A stretch of DNA of 64,000 bases, taken from assembly GCF_024494695.1 (NCBI RefSeq), contig NZ_JANHDP010000008.1, positions 192,059-256,058 of the forward strand. The letters run 5' to 3'. Shown piece by piece: positions 7,473 through 15,902 of this stretch; positions within the stretch are counted from its first letter, which is position 1, and each line of letters opens with the position of its first letter. The stretch is from Natronoarchaeum rubrum. Lineage in GTDB: Archaea; Halobacteriota; Halobacteria; Halobacteriales; Natronoarchaeaceae. Both the position numbers and the translations under genes were made by a program. The notes under the pieces are model-generated. The model ran no database searches. It was not told where the DNA came from and saw only the letters and a program-made list of their open reading frames with translations.

Positions 7473-8926
7473 CCGATCCAAACGTTCTGCTGATCGTGAT
7501 GGACAGCGTTCGGGCCGCGAACACGAGTCTCCACGGCCACGAACACGAGACGACGCCGTTTCTCGAACGGTTCGCCGACCGAGCGACGGTGTACGACCAG
7601 GCCCGGAGTCCGGGCACGTGGAGCCTCCCCAGCCACACCAGCATCTTCACCGGGCTGCACGTGATGGAACACGGCGTCACGCGCGCTCGCCACCAGCTGC
7701 GACCGGGCTACACGATCTTCGAGGAACTGGGCGACGAACACGAGTACGCGACCGGCGTTTTTTCGGAGAACACCTGGATCACCGACATGCCGGTGGGGCT
7801 CAGAGACACCTTCGACACCGTCGAGGGCGCTCGCAACCTGCCGTTCCCGGACGCCGTCGATCCCTCGAACTTCGTGCTCTCGGAGGGACAGGGCAAGTAC
7901 GGCGCGTTCCTCAAACACTGTCTGGACCGCGACGACACCGCCAAATCGATGGTCAACGGCGCGTTCACGAAGCTCGCGTGGGACTTCCCCCGCTTGCTGC
8001 CGGACCGGTTCACGTCGAGCACGCCGGCCCGCGTGTACGGCGATCTATTTCTCGACTGGGAGGCCGACCGCGACGGGCCGTGGGCAGCCTGCGTGAACTT
8101 CATGGACGGCCACCTACCCTATCTCCCCGACGAGGAACACGACCAGTGGGGCGGCGGGAAGCTCCGCTCGCTGCAGGACGAGATGGACGACCAGGTCTGG
8201 GAGTTCAACGGCGGCCAGCGCCCCTGGTGGCAGCGCAAGGCGCTCGAAGGGCTGTACGACGGGACGATCCGCCAGATGGACGCCGAACTCGAGCGCGTGC
8301 TGACGACGCTCGAAGAGCGGGGGAGCCTGGAAGACACGCTCGTCGTGATCACGAGCGACCACGGCGAAGGGTTCGGTGAGCCGAGTCGCATCAGGCCCGA
8401 CGCCCGCGTCGCGGCCCACGGCGCCGGAATCCACGAGGTACTGACCCACGTCCCGCTGGTGGTGCAGTTCCCCGGACAGGACGCCGGAGCGAAAGTCGAG
8501 GATCCGGCGTCGCTCACCGAGTTCCCGTCGGTCGTCCGCGACGCGCTGGACGCCGATGCGACGCGGGACGACGGATCGTTCGTCCCTGAGGGCCCCGTGA
8601 TCGTCTCCTCGCACGGCCTCGAGGAACCGATGGAGGAGCGTGCACGACGATACACCGGCGAACTCCACCGGTTCAACGGCGACTGTCGGGCGGTGTACGA
8701 GGGAAGCGGTCACGACGTGACCAAGTTCCTCTCGTGGCGCGACCGGCGCGCGACGATCGCCGTGAACGACGCGAAGTCGTCCTACAGGTCCAGCGACACC
8801 GACGACGGGCGCGTCGACGAGGCGTTCGCGGATATCGACGATCGGAGCGTTCGCGAGGACTCGGACGGCATCGAGGAGGTCGACGAGGCGACGAAGCAGC
8901 GACTGGAGGATCTGGGGTACGCGTAG
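7469..8926 (+). CDS. Sulfatase-like hydrolase (alkaline phosphatase superfamily), copy 1
   Basis: 485 residues, no signal peptide or transmembrane helix, so probably cytosolic. PNVLLIVMDSVRAANTS carries the first metal-binding Asp. At about residue 51, WSLPSHTSIFTG replaces the sulfatase core C-x-P-S-R with S-L-P-S-H, so there is no Cys for formylglycine. The metal site continues in VVITSDHGEGFGE (Asp/His), and the C terminus ends LEDLGYA, the usual sulfatase tail. It overlaps the glycosyltransferase upstream (ATGA) and is the closest relative of copy 2. A phospho- or sulfo-group transferase or hydrolase acting on glycan intermediates is inferred from context. Confidence 0.82.
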   Translation: MTDPNVLLIVMDSVRAANTSLHGHEHETTPFLERFADRATVYDQARSPGTWSLPSHTSIFTGLHVMEHGVTRARHQLRPGYTIFEELGDEHEYATGVFSENTWITDMPVGLRDTFDTVEGARNLPFPDAVDPSNFVLSEGQGKYGAFLKHCLDRDDTAKSMVNGAFTKLAWDFPRLLPDRFTSSTPARVYGDLFLDWEADRDGPWAACVNFMDGHLPYLPDEEHDQWGGGKLRSLQDEMDDQVWEFNGGQRPWWQRKALEGLYDGTIRQMDAELERVLTTLEERGSLEDTLVVITSDHGEGFGEPSRIRPDARVAAHGAGIHEVLTHVPLVVQFPGQDAGAKVEDPASLTEFPSVVRDALDADATRDDGSFVPEGPVIVSSHGLEEPMEERARRYTGELHRFNGDCRAVYEGSGHDVTKFLSWRDRRATIAVNDAKSSYRSSDTDDGRVDEAFADIDDRSVREDSDGIEEVDEATKQRLEDLGYA

Positions 8927-8989
8927 CGGCCCGCCGACCCGGCAGTCGGACTGGGCGCCGACCGCGATCCGCCTGAGCGGGAATACAGC

Positions 8990-8998
8990 ATTTAAATA
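8990..8998 (+). promoter_or_regulatory. TATA element for sulfatase copy 2
   Basis: ATTTAAATA is centred 27 nt before the ATG at 9021, a strong haloarchaeal promoter shape that indicates a leaderless transcript. Confidence 0.7.
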
Positions 8999-9020
8999 TC
9001 TGGCCGCGCCCCCCTCCAGT

Positions 9021-10493
9021 ATGCAGTCCTCGCCCGACGAACGCCCAAACATTCTCCTGGTGGTTCTCGACAGCGTTCGGGCGTCGAACACCTCGTTGCA
9101 CCGACACGACAACGAGACGACGCCGTTTCTCGAACAGTTCGCCGACGAAGCCACCTGGTACACGCAGGCGCGATCGCCCGGAACCGAGAGCCTCTCCAGC
9201 CACACCAGCATCTTCACCGGACTGGACGTCCGCGAGCACGGCATCACCGACCGTCGACAGCGGCTCGAACCGGGCCACACCGTCTGGGAACGCCTGTCTG
9301 ACGACGGGTACGAGACCGGCGTCTTCTCGAACAACCCGTTTCTGACGGAGTTGCCGGTCGGGCTCGACGGAACCTTCGATCACGTCTGCGGCCGCCGACA
9401 GGAACAGCCCTACCCCGACGCCGTCAACCCGAAAAACTTCGTGATCGACGCCGCCGACAGGGGGCCGCGGAAGTACGTCGACTTCGTTCGCGAAGCGGTG
9501 GACAACGGACGCGTCGCGGAATCGCTGTTGAACGGGCTGTCGTTCAAGCTCGACGGCTCGCACGAGAAACTGCTCCCGACGTTTCTGGAACCCGACTCGT
9601 CGGCCGAACAGTACGCCGACCAGTTTCTGGCGTGGCAACGGGACCGGGAGGGCCCCTGGGCGGCGTGTGTCAACTTCATGGACGCCCACTACCCCTACGA
9701 GCCCGGGCCGGAACACGACCGCTGGGGCGGCGACGAGCTTCGCAGGATCCAGCGGCAGATCGAGGATCAGGCGTGGGAGTTCGTGGCCGGCGACCGGCCC
9801 TGGGGCGAGCGTCACGCGATCGAAGCGCTCTACGACGGCGCGATTCGGCGCATGGACGCCGCCGTCGAACGGATCGTCAGCGGGCTTCGGGAGGCCGACG
9901 AGCTCGAGGAGACGATGATCGTCGTCACGGCGGATCACGGTGAAGGGTTCGGGGAGCGAAGCCGCGTCAGGCGCGAGGCGAGGGGAGTCGGGCACGGAAA
10001 CGGAGGGATACCCGAGTCGGTGCTTCACGTCCCGCTGCTCGTGAAATATCCGGGACAGGAGGAGGAACGTCGGTGCGACAGCCTGACCTCGCTGACCGAG
10101 TTTCCGTCGGCCGTCGACGCCGCGCTGGAGCGAGACGCCGACGCCGACTCGTTCTTGCCGTCCCGGGAGCGAGTCATCTGTTCGACCGACGGCGTCGACC
10201 CGGACACGGCCGAGCGCGCACGAGAGTACTGCGGGTCGATCGAACCCTACGACGAGCCCGCCGACGCGGTCTACGAGGCCGATGACGGGACGGTCCGCAA
10301 ACACGTTCGCTGGGGCGACGAACGCCGAACAGTGCGCGTTCGAGATGCGCACTCCGCGTGGATCGAGCCGGACGGGGATCTGGATGTCGACGCCGTCCTC
10401 GCCGAACTATCGGACGCCGACGTGCGCGACGCGCCCGGCGAGGAGGTAGGCGCCGAGGTGGCCGAGCGCCTCGAGGATCTGGGGTACGCGTGA
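9021..10493 (+). CDS. Sulfatase-like hydrolase, copy 2
   Basis: 490 residues. It is collinear with copy 1: PNILLVVLDSVRASNTS, then ESLSSHTSIFTG at the nucleophile position (S-L-S-S-H, so even the Pro of the motif is lost), NFMDAHYPYEPGPEHDRWGG, VVTADHGEGFGE and a C-terminal LEDLGYA. There is no signal peptide. It has its own promoter, so its dose can differ from copy 1. The high similarity in adjacent positions argues for tandem duplication. Because Cys is absent, sulfate-ester hydrolysis by the formylglycine route is not expected; Ser-based phosphoryl chemistry is possible. Confidence 0.82.
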   Translation: MQSSPDERPNILLVVLDSVRASNTSLHRHDNETTPFLEQFADEATWYTQARSPGTESLSSHTSIFTGLDVREHGITDRRQRLEPGHTVWERLSDDGYETGVFSNNPFLTELPVGLDGTFDHVCGRRQEQPYPDAVNPKNFVIDAADRGPRKYVDFVREAVDNGRVAESLLNGLSFKLDGSHEKLLPTFLEPDSSAEQYADQFLAWQRDREGPWAACVNFMDAHYPYEPGPEHDRWGGDELRRIQRQIEDQAWEFVAGDRPWGERHAIEALYDGAIRRMDAAVERIVSGLREADELEETMIVVTADHGEGFGERSRVRREARGVGHGNGGIPESVLHVPLLVKYPGQEEERRCDSLTSLTEFPSAVDAALERDADADSFLPSRERVICSTDGVDPDTAERAREYCGSIEPYDEPADAVYEADDGTVRKHVRWGDERRTVRVRDAHSAWIEPDGDLDVDAVLAELSDADVRDAPGEEVGAEVAERLEDLGYA

Positions 10494-10516
10494 CTCGCCG
10501 TGACGGTAGCGGAGAA

Positions 10517-10525
10517 CGTATAAAC
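10517..10525 (+). promoter_or_regulatory. TATA element for the glycosyltransferase at 10547
   Basis: CGTATAAAC is centred about 26 nt before the ATG at 10547. It fixes that start over longer in-frame readings. Confidence 0.65.
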
Positions 10526-10546
10526 CGACGTCAGAGTGATGTAGGT

Positions 10547-11461
10547 ATGGACGCGGGCCCGACGTACTCCATCGCCGTCTGCAACTACAACATGGCGGAG
10601 ACGCTGGAGCGAGCCCTCCGAAGCATGATCGAGCAGGTCGACCCCGACCGCTTCGAGGTCGTCGTCGTCGACGGGGGCTCCAGCGACGGCAGCCGGGAGA
10701 TTCTCCGAGAACTGTCCGAGGAGTACGACAATCTCCGTGCGGTGCTGGATCGCGCCGACGAGTGCGACCACCTGGGCGGCGATCGCAACATCTCCTTCGA
10801 GGAGGCGGAGGGCGAGTACGTCCTCGAATCGCTCGACACGGACGACCGGTACTTCGAGGGGATCATCGAGGACTTCGTCGACATCTACCACCGGCTGGAA
10901 GCCGAGATCGACACCCAGTTTTTCCTCTCGGGGACCGGCATCAACATGGCGCCCCGCGAACTCCTGCTGGAGGTTCCCTACTACGACCTCGGTGGGGCGG
11001 AGGACCGTGACTTCTGGCGTCGGCTGTTCGCTCGCGACGCGCTCGTCTGGCTCGACCACGGCCCCGTCTCGGAGGAGATCGGGTATCACATGTCGTTTAC
11101 CGACGAAATTCGGCGCGATCTCCACGGGAAGGTCTGTGATTTCCAGTCGGGGATCTCGCTGCCGTCGGCGCTGCGATGGTCGCTGTACCACGAACGACAG
11201 TTCATCCTGGAGCGGGACCGGGGACCGATCCAGAACACGTTGAAGAAGCCCTACGACTTCGCGTCGCACCTGTACGCCTATCTGAAAGCCCGAAACCTGG
11301 AACAGCACGAGGCGCCGCCCGAGTTCCGCGAGAAGGGAGCGCTCGAACGACACATTGCACGAGAACGGGCCACGCTGCCGGAGCTCGCCGAGCGGTTCGA
11401 CTTCGACGTCGACCCCGCCGAGTTCAGCGAGGCCGGGCGACGAGCGTACTTGGGAGAATGA
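10547..11461 (+). CDS. Family 2 glycosyltransferase
   Basis: 304 residues. YSIAVCNYNMAETLERALRSM (residues about 7-27) and VVVVDGGSSDGSREIL form the canonical GT2 nucleotide-binding half. LESLDTDDRYFEG stands in the DxD region. FLSGTGINMAPRELLLEVPYYDLGGAEDRDFWRRLF contains the acceptor-side ED motif. No membrane helix is seen. The stop overlaps the flippase start (ATGA), so it probably builds the glycan that the flippase exports. The sugar specificity is unknown. Confidence 0.85.
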   Translation: MDAGPTYSIAVCNYNMAETLERALRSMIEQVDPDRFEVVVVDGGSSDGSREILRELSEEYDNLRAVLDRADECDHLGGDRNISFEEAEGEYVLESLDTDDRYFEGIIEDFVDIYHRLEAEIDTQFFLSGTGINMAPRELLLEVPYYDLGGAEDRDFWRRLFARDALVWLDHGPVSEEIGYHMSFTDEIRRDLHGKVCDFQSGISLPSALRWSLYHERQFILERDRGPIQNTLKKPYDFASHLYAYLKARNLEQHEAPPEFREKGALERHIARERATLPELAERFDFDVDPAEFSEAGRRAYLGE

Positions 11462-12909
11462 GCGGCGAGGACACCCACGAACTCGATCTCGGTCGCGAGG
11501 CGATGGTTGGCTTCGCGTCGAACGCCGCGATGATGGCGTTCGGCTTCGCCGGGGTCGTGCTGTTCGCGCGGGTGCTGGGCCCCGCCGGCCTCGGCGCCTA
11601 CTATCTCGTCCTGGCAGGGGGACGTACTCTCTCACAGCTCAGCAACGGCGTCGGCGCGGCGGTGAAAAAACGGGCGAGCGAGGCGGACACCGACCCGCGA
11701 GCGTTCCTCGGCGTCGGGCTGCTGGCACACCTCGCGGTGTCGGTCGCCGTCGCCGTCCTCGCCGTGCTCTTCGGGCCGCTGATCGAACGGGTCGTCGACG
11801 TGCCCCGACTCGCGGTGAGCGTGTCGGCGATCGTGTTCAGCCTCGGTCTGTTCCAGATCTGTAACGAGCTGTACGCCGGGATCGGGAAACCGGGCTACGC
11901 GTCGTGGGCCGACACCGTCCGGTCGATGCTGACGCTGCTGCTGCAGGTCGCGTTCATCCTGCTAGACTGGGGACCGTTCGGGCTCGTCGTCGCCTTCGCC
12001 GCGGCCAGTTTTATCTCCGGCGTCGGCGTCTGGGTCGCCTCAGGCGTCGTGCCGCGACTACCGTCGCGCGAGACCGTCGAATCGACCGCTACGTACGCTC
12101 GCTGGAGCGTTCCAGATAATATAGTTAGTGACCTATACGGCCGTGCAGATATCATCATCGTGGGTATATTCGCAGGGAATACTGCAGTGGGGTTCTACGA
12201 GACTGCGGTCAGACTGGTCCAGCCCGGAGCGTTCTTCGCGACATCGATTAGTGGTCCCTTGACGGTGAAAGTGAGCGGCTTGTCCTCTCGTAACCACAAG
12301 ATTATTCCGGATCTCAAGAATGCGATGTCATACGCGGGACTGCTTGCGGTCCCGATTTTCTTCGGAGCGACGGCGATGTCTACCGAGATCATGCAAACAG
12401 TCTTTGGTAGTGAGTTCACCGGTGCTGGATCAGCACTCATCGGCCTTGCCGTCTTCCAGATCCTCAATGGATATGCGAAACCATTTGAATCGGTGATTAG
12501 CGGCTCCGATCGGATTCGCCTGCAGTTCGGCGTGTCGGTGGTCGTCGTTGTGGTTCATCTACCTCTCGCGATAGCCTTGGGGAGCATCTATGGACTTGAA
12601 GGAGTTATTGCGTCTACAGTTTTTGCAGAGGTACTCAGGCTTTCCGCATACCAACTGCTCACAAGACGGCTGTTTAAGGAGTTCGTCGCACCGCGTCCAG
12701 TTGCTGCTCAACTCGTTTCGGGCGCCCTCATGGGCATACTAGTATTCGTCGTAGTCGAGACGATAGTCGCTATTCGGGGGTGGCCATCGTTGCTCTTACT
12801 TGTCGCTGTCGGAGCGACGGTGTACTTTACGGCGCTTGGGATGATAAGCAGTCACTTCCGAGTCACGCTAAATAACGTTCTCCGCCCCGTAGTAAATTAC
12901 TCAGAATAA
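11458..12909 (+). CDS. Lipid-linked oligosaccharide flippase (MATE/MVF-like, polysaccharide biosynthesis family)
   Basis: 483 residues with about 12-14 predicted transmembrane segments from AMVGFASNAAMMAFGFAGVVLFARVLG onward. The RVLGPAGLGAYYLVLA segment is the family signature of Wzx/AglR-type translocases. The expected role is moving dolichol- or lipid-linked glycans across the cytoplasmic membrane for surface glycosylation. The gene is a composition mosaic: codons up to about 12,105 use the G+C-rich local style (41 of 60 G+C in 12001-12060), then the DNA falls to 27 of 60 in 12121-12180 without any frame break. The 3' part was probably exchanged by recombination. It is translationally coupled to the glycosyltransferase upstream. 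Confidence 0.85.
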   Translation: MSGEDTHELDLGREAMVGFASNAAMMAFGFAGVVLFARVLGPAGLGAYYLVLAGGRTLSQLSNGVGAAVKKRASEADTDPRAFLGVGLLAHLAVSVAVAVLAVLFGPLIERVVDVPRLAVSVSAIVFSLGLFQICNELYAGIGKPGYASWADTVRSMLTLLLQVAFILLDWGPFGLVVAFAAASFISGVGVWVASGVVPRLPSRETVESTATYARWSVPDNIVSDLYGRADIIIVGIFAGNTAVGFYETAVRLVQPGAFFATSISGPLTVKVSGLSSRNHKIIPDLKNAMSYAGLLAVPIFFGATAMSTEIMQTVFGSEFTGAGSALIGLAVFQILNGYAKPFESVISGSDRIRLQFGVSVVVVVVHLPLAIALGSIYGLEGVIASTVFAEVLRLSAYQLLTRRLFKEFVAPRPVAAQLVSGALMGILVFVVVETIVAIRGWPSLLLLVAVGATVYFTALGMISSHFRVTLNNVLRPVVNYSE

Positions 12910-14045
12910 CAGAAGTAGACTACCGACCGATTGCTTGATTGGTGTGGACTCGAATATTCTGAATGACCAATGAATCAGTCGCAACAAAACAATATCGTTC
13001 TCCTCTGTTTGGATTCGGTTCGCAAAGACTATTTTGAGGAGTATGCAACCAGATTACGCCAGATTTCAGACATAGAGTTTCTTCAGTGCCGAGCTGCCAG
13101 TGGGTGGTCAGTGCCAAGCCATGCTTCGATGCTGACAGGAACTCTCCCTCACCAACATGGAGTACACGCCTATAACCGAAACTTTTCGGAGCTCACGCGA
13201 GAGGATACGTTCCTCAAAGACCTGCCGGACCACCGCGCCCTCGGAGCGTCCGCAAATGTATACGCCAGCGAGGCTTTTGGCTTCGACGGCCCATTCGATG
13301 AGTATCGATCAGTTTCTCCAGATCGCCGGTTCCCTGAAGGAATGGACGTTGAGCGTTGGGGACAGCAGTGTAATAAAACTGGGATCAACCGGTATGTAGC
13401 GTTCATCCGTGCCGCGCTGGCTCACGAACACCAGTTCGCTAGCCTCGCGAACGGCGCGTTTACCGAACTCGCAAATCGCCTTGACAATGCACCGCTCCCC
13501 TCGCCGTTCGATGACGGGGCACGAGTTGTTTCGAAGGAAGTGAGAAGCCTCATCGACCAGAATAAAGAGCCGTTTTTTATGTTTGCAAACCTCATGGACG
13601 CCCACGGCCCGTTCAATCACGTCCTGAGCTACGATCGATCCTTGTATGACGTTCCACTATCTTGGAATTCTGGGAAGTACAGCACCCATAAGCTCAATAC
13701 GGAGGGAATCACAGAGGATACGCACCACCACGTTGAACACACCCGAGAACTATATGTAGGTGCAGTTGACTACCTAGATCGGAAAGTTAGCGATCTGGTC
13801 AACTGGCTCAACGCCAACACGGAGCGCGAGACGGTCGTCGTCATCACTGCCGACCACGGCGAAAACTTAGGATTTGACGCCGACGAGGAACTGCTTGCTC
13901 ACAGGGGCGTACTTACTGAAGGACTATTGCATGTTCCCCTAATTGTGGTGAATGCTCCCGACAGTTGGAAGGACATCGATCAGTCCCGATACGTATCCCA
14001 TTGCTCACTAGGCGGGTTACTCGTCGGCCTCGCAAACGGCGAGGT
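12110..14045. other. AT-richer mosaic block inside the glycan island
   Basis: Hand counts on single 60-base lines give 24-30 G+C within the block (12121, 12301, 12601, 13021) against 37-41 just outside (12001, 12061, 14101). The block starts inside the flippase gene and ends inside the third sulfatase gene. Reading frames continue through both edges, as expected for replacement by homologous recombination rather than insertion. Confidence 0.75.
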
Positions 14046-14394
14046 GCCCGATATCACCGCCGACCGCGTCGCAGGCGAGCGGATCGGCTCGAATGTACCT
14101 GAAGCTGCAGACGAGGACGAGCGCGCCGAGTGGGACCGGATGATCCGCGTCGTCTACGACGGCGAGACGAAGTACGAGTGGGACTCGGCGGACGAGACGA
14201 CCCGGTACCGGCTCGACGCCGAGCGGCCGAACTGGCAGGAGCCGACCGAGGGCGACGTGCCGGTCGAGGAGCTCGAAGCCGAGTTCTTCGACGAGCCCCT
14301 GGCCGAGTACAAACAGCGAGCCAGAAGCCGGAGCGAAGCCGCCGACGTCGACGACGTGATCGAGGATCGGCTCTCGGATCTCGGCTACGTCTAA
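12970..14394 (+). CDS. Sulfatase-like hydrolase, copy 3
   Basis: 474 residues from the ATG at 12970. IVLLCLDSVRKDYF carries the first metal Asp; SGWSVPSHASMLTG has Ser in place of the sulfatase Cys and His in place of Arg. NLMDAHGPFNHV, VVVITADHGENLG and a C-terminal LSDLGYV complete the fold. It is much closer to copy 4 than to copies 1 and 2. Codon use is AT-rich until about 14,045, then turns to the G+C-rich local style for the last 115 codons, so the gene is a hybrid. The 60 bp before it hold only a weak AT-rich promoter candidate (gaatattc at 12952-12959). Confidence 0.82.
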   Translation: MNQSQQNNIVLLCLDSVRKDYFEEYATRLRQISDIEFLQCRAASGWSVPSHASMLTGTLPHQHGVHAYNRNFSELTREDTFLKDLPDHRALGASANVYASEAFGFDGPFDEYRSVSPDRRFPEGMDVERWGQQCNKTGINRYVAFIRAALAHEHQFASLANGAFTELANRLDNAPLPSPFDDGARVVSKEVRSLIDQNKEPFFMFANLMDAHGPFNHVLSYDRSLYDVPLSWNSGKYSTHKLNTEGITEDTHHHVEHTRELYVGAVDYLDRKVSDLVNWLNANTERETVVVITADHGENLGFDADEELLAHRGVLTEGLLHVPLIVVNAPDSWKDIDQSRYVSHCSLGGLLVGLANGEVPDITADRVAGERIGSNVPEAADEDERAEWDRMIRVVYDGETKYEWDSADETTRYRLDAERPNWQEPTEGDVPVEELEAEFFDEPLAEYKQRARSRSEAADVDDVIEDRLSDLGYV

Positions 14395-14470
14395 CGCGTC
14401 TGGACGCCGGAGGACCGCAGGACGCCACAGCACGAAGAGCATTTGAGCCTCCCCCTCCTGAGAGCCGACA

Positions 14471-15874
14471 ATGCGTAACATCGTCCTCCTCTGTCTGGAC
14501 ACGGTCCGCAAGGACTACTTCGACGAGTACGCGCCCCGCTTGCGCGAGCGGGCCGATCTGGAGTTCTCGCAGTGCAGGGCGGCGAGTTCCTGGAGCGTCC
14601 CGAGCCACGCGTCGATGTTCACCGGCGAGCTTCCTCACCGTCACGGCATCCACACCCACAACCGGGACTTCTCCGAACTCGCCCGCGAGGACACGTTTCT
14701 GGCCGACCTCCCGGACCACCGCGCGGTCGGCGCCTCGGCGAACGTCTGGGCGGGCACCTCGTTCGGCTTCGACGCGCTGTTCGATTCCTTTTCGGACGTC
14801 TCGCCCGACAGGCGATTTCCCGCCGGCATCGACGTCGGGCAGTTCGGGCAGCGCTGCGACGCGACCGGCGTTCGGCGCCACGCCGCGTTCGTCCGCGAGG
14901 CGCTGGATCACGAGCATCCCGCGGCGAGCCTCGCGAACGGCGCGTTCGTCCAGATCGACGACTGGCTCTCGCGGCTCCCGGTGCCGAACCCGTTCGACGA
15001 CGGCGCGGCGATCATCGCGCGCGAGGCCCGCTCGCAGGTCGACGACGGCCCGGAGCCGTTCTTCCTGTTCGCGAACTTCATGGACGCCCACGGACCGCTC
15101 CACCACGTCAGGGGGTACGACCGGTCGCTGCACGACGCGCCGCTGTCGTGGACCTCGGAGGACGTCGACTTCGGAACCGCCGTCGAGGCCGACGATCGAG
15201 AGCAGATCGAGCGGTACACCGACCTGTACGGCGCGTCGATCGACTACCTCGATCGGCAAGTGTGTGACCTGATCGACTGGCTCGACGCGAACACCGACCG
15301 CGAGACGACGGTCGTCGTCACCGCCGACCACGGCGACAACATGGGGACGGCGGTCGACGGCGGCCGCTGGGGCCACGTCGAGAGCACGCTCACGGAGGGG
15401 CTGTTGCACGTCCCGCTACTCGTCGTGAACGCGCCCGAGGAGTTCGACGCCGTCGACGAGTCGCGCTACGTCTCCCACTGCTCGCTCCCCGAGTTGCTCG
15501 TCGGCCTCGCGAACGGCGAGGTGCCAGACGTGACCGCAGACCGGATCGCCGCCGAGCGGATCGGGCACAGCGGGCGGCTCAGCGACATCGACGACCACCG
15601 CGACACCGAAGCGGACAGTCTGGTGCGCGCCGTCTACGAGGACGACCGCAAGCACCTGTGGGGGAGCGGCGACGACCGAACGGTCTTCCGGCTGGATCCC
15701 GAGCGGGCGTGTTGGGAGGAGCCGACCCAGGACTCGTTCGATCCCGACCGCTTCGCAGAGATGTTCGACGTTCCTGCGGGCGAGTACAAGGACCGCGCCG
15801 CCGCCGGCGACGAAGAGATGGATGTCGACGGAACGATTCAGGACCGGCTGGCCGATCTCGGGTACCTGTCGTAG
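14471..15874 (+). CDS. Sulfatase-like hydrolase, copy 4
   Basis: 467 residues, G+C-rich throughout. IVLLCLDTVRKDYF, SSWSVPSHASMFTGELPHRHG, NFMDAHGPLHHV, VVVTADHGDNMG and a C-terminal LADLGYL match copy 3 in order and spacing. It again has Ser and His at the sulfatase Cys and Arg positions and no signal peptide. A weak promoter candidate (catttgag) lies about 30 nt upstream. The gene converges with the family 4 glycosyltransferase, with 28 bp between stops. Its near identity to copy 3 around 15,498-15,526 makes it a likely partner or relative in the recombination that built copy 3. Confidence 0.82.
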   Translation: MRNIVLLCLDTVRKDYFDEYAPRLRERADLEFSQCRAASSWSVPSHASMFTGELPHRHGIHTHNRDFSELAREDTFLADLPDHRAVGASANVWAGTSFGFDALFDSFSDVSPDRRFPAGIDVGQFGQRCDATGVRRHAAFVREALDHEHPAASLANGAFVQIDDWLSRLPVPNPFDDGAAIIAREARSQVDDGPEPFFLFANFMDAHGPLHHVRGYDRSLHDAPLSWTSEDVDFGTAVEADDREQIERYTDLYGASIDYLDRQVCDLIDWLDANTDRETTVVVTADHGDNMGTAVDGGRWGHVESTLTEGLLHVPLLVVNAPEEFDAVDESRYVSHCSLPELLVGLANGEVPDVTADRIAAERIGHSGRLSDIDDHRDTEADSLVRAVYEDDRKHLWGSGDDRTVFRLDPERACWEEPTQDSFDPDRFAEMFDVPAGEYKDRAAAGDEEMDVDGTIQDRLADLGYLS

Positions 15875-15902
15875 ATCCCTGGCTCCGAGAGGCGCGATGC
15901 CA

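Noticed and set aside
7469..15874. True formylglycine sulfatases
   Set aside because: No copy has Cys at the modification site; all have Ser with His in place of the motif Arg.
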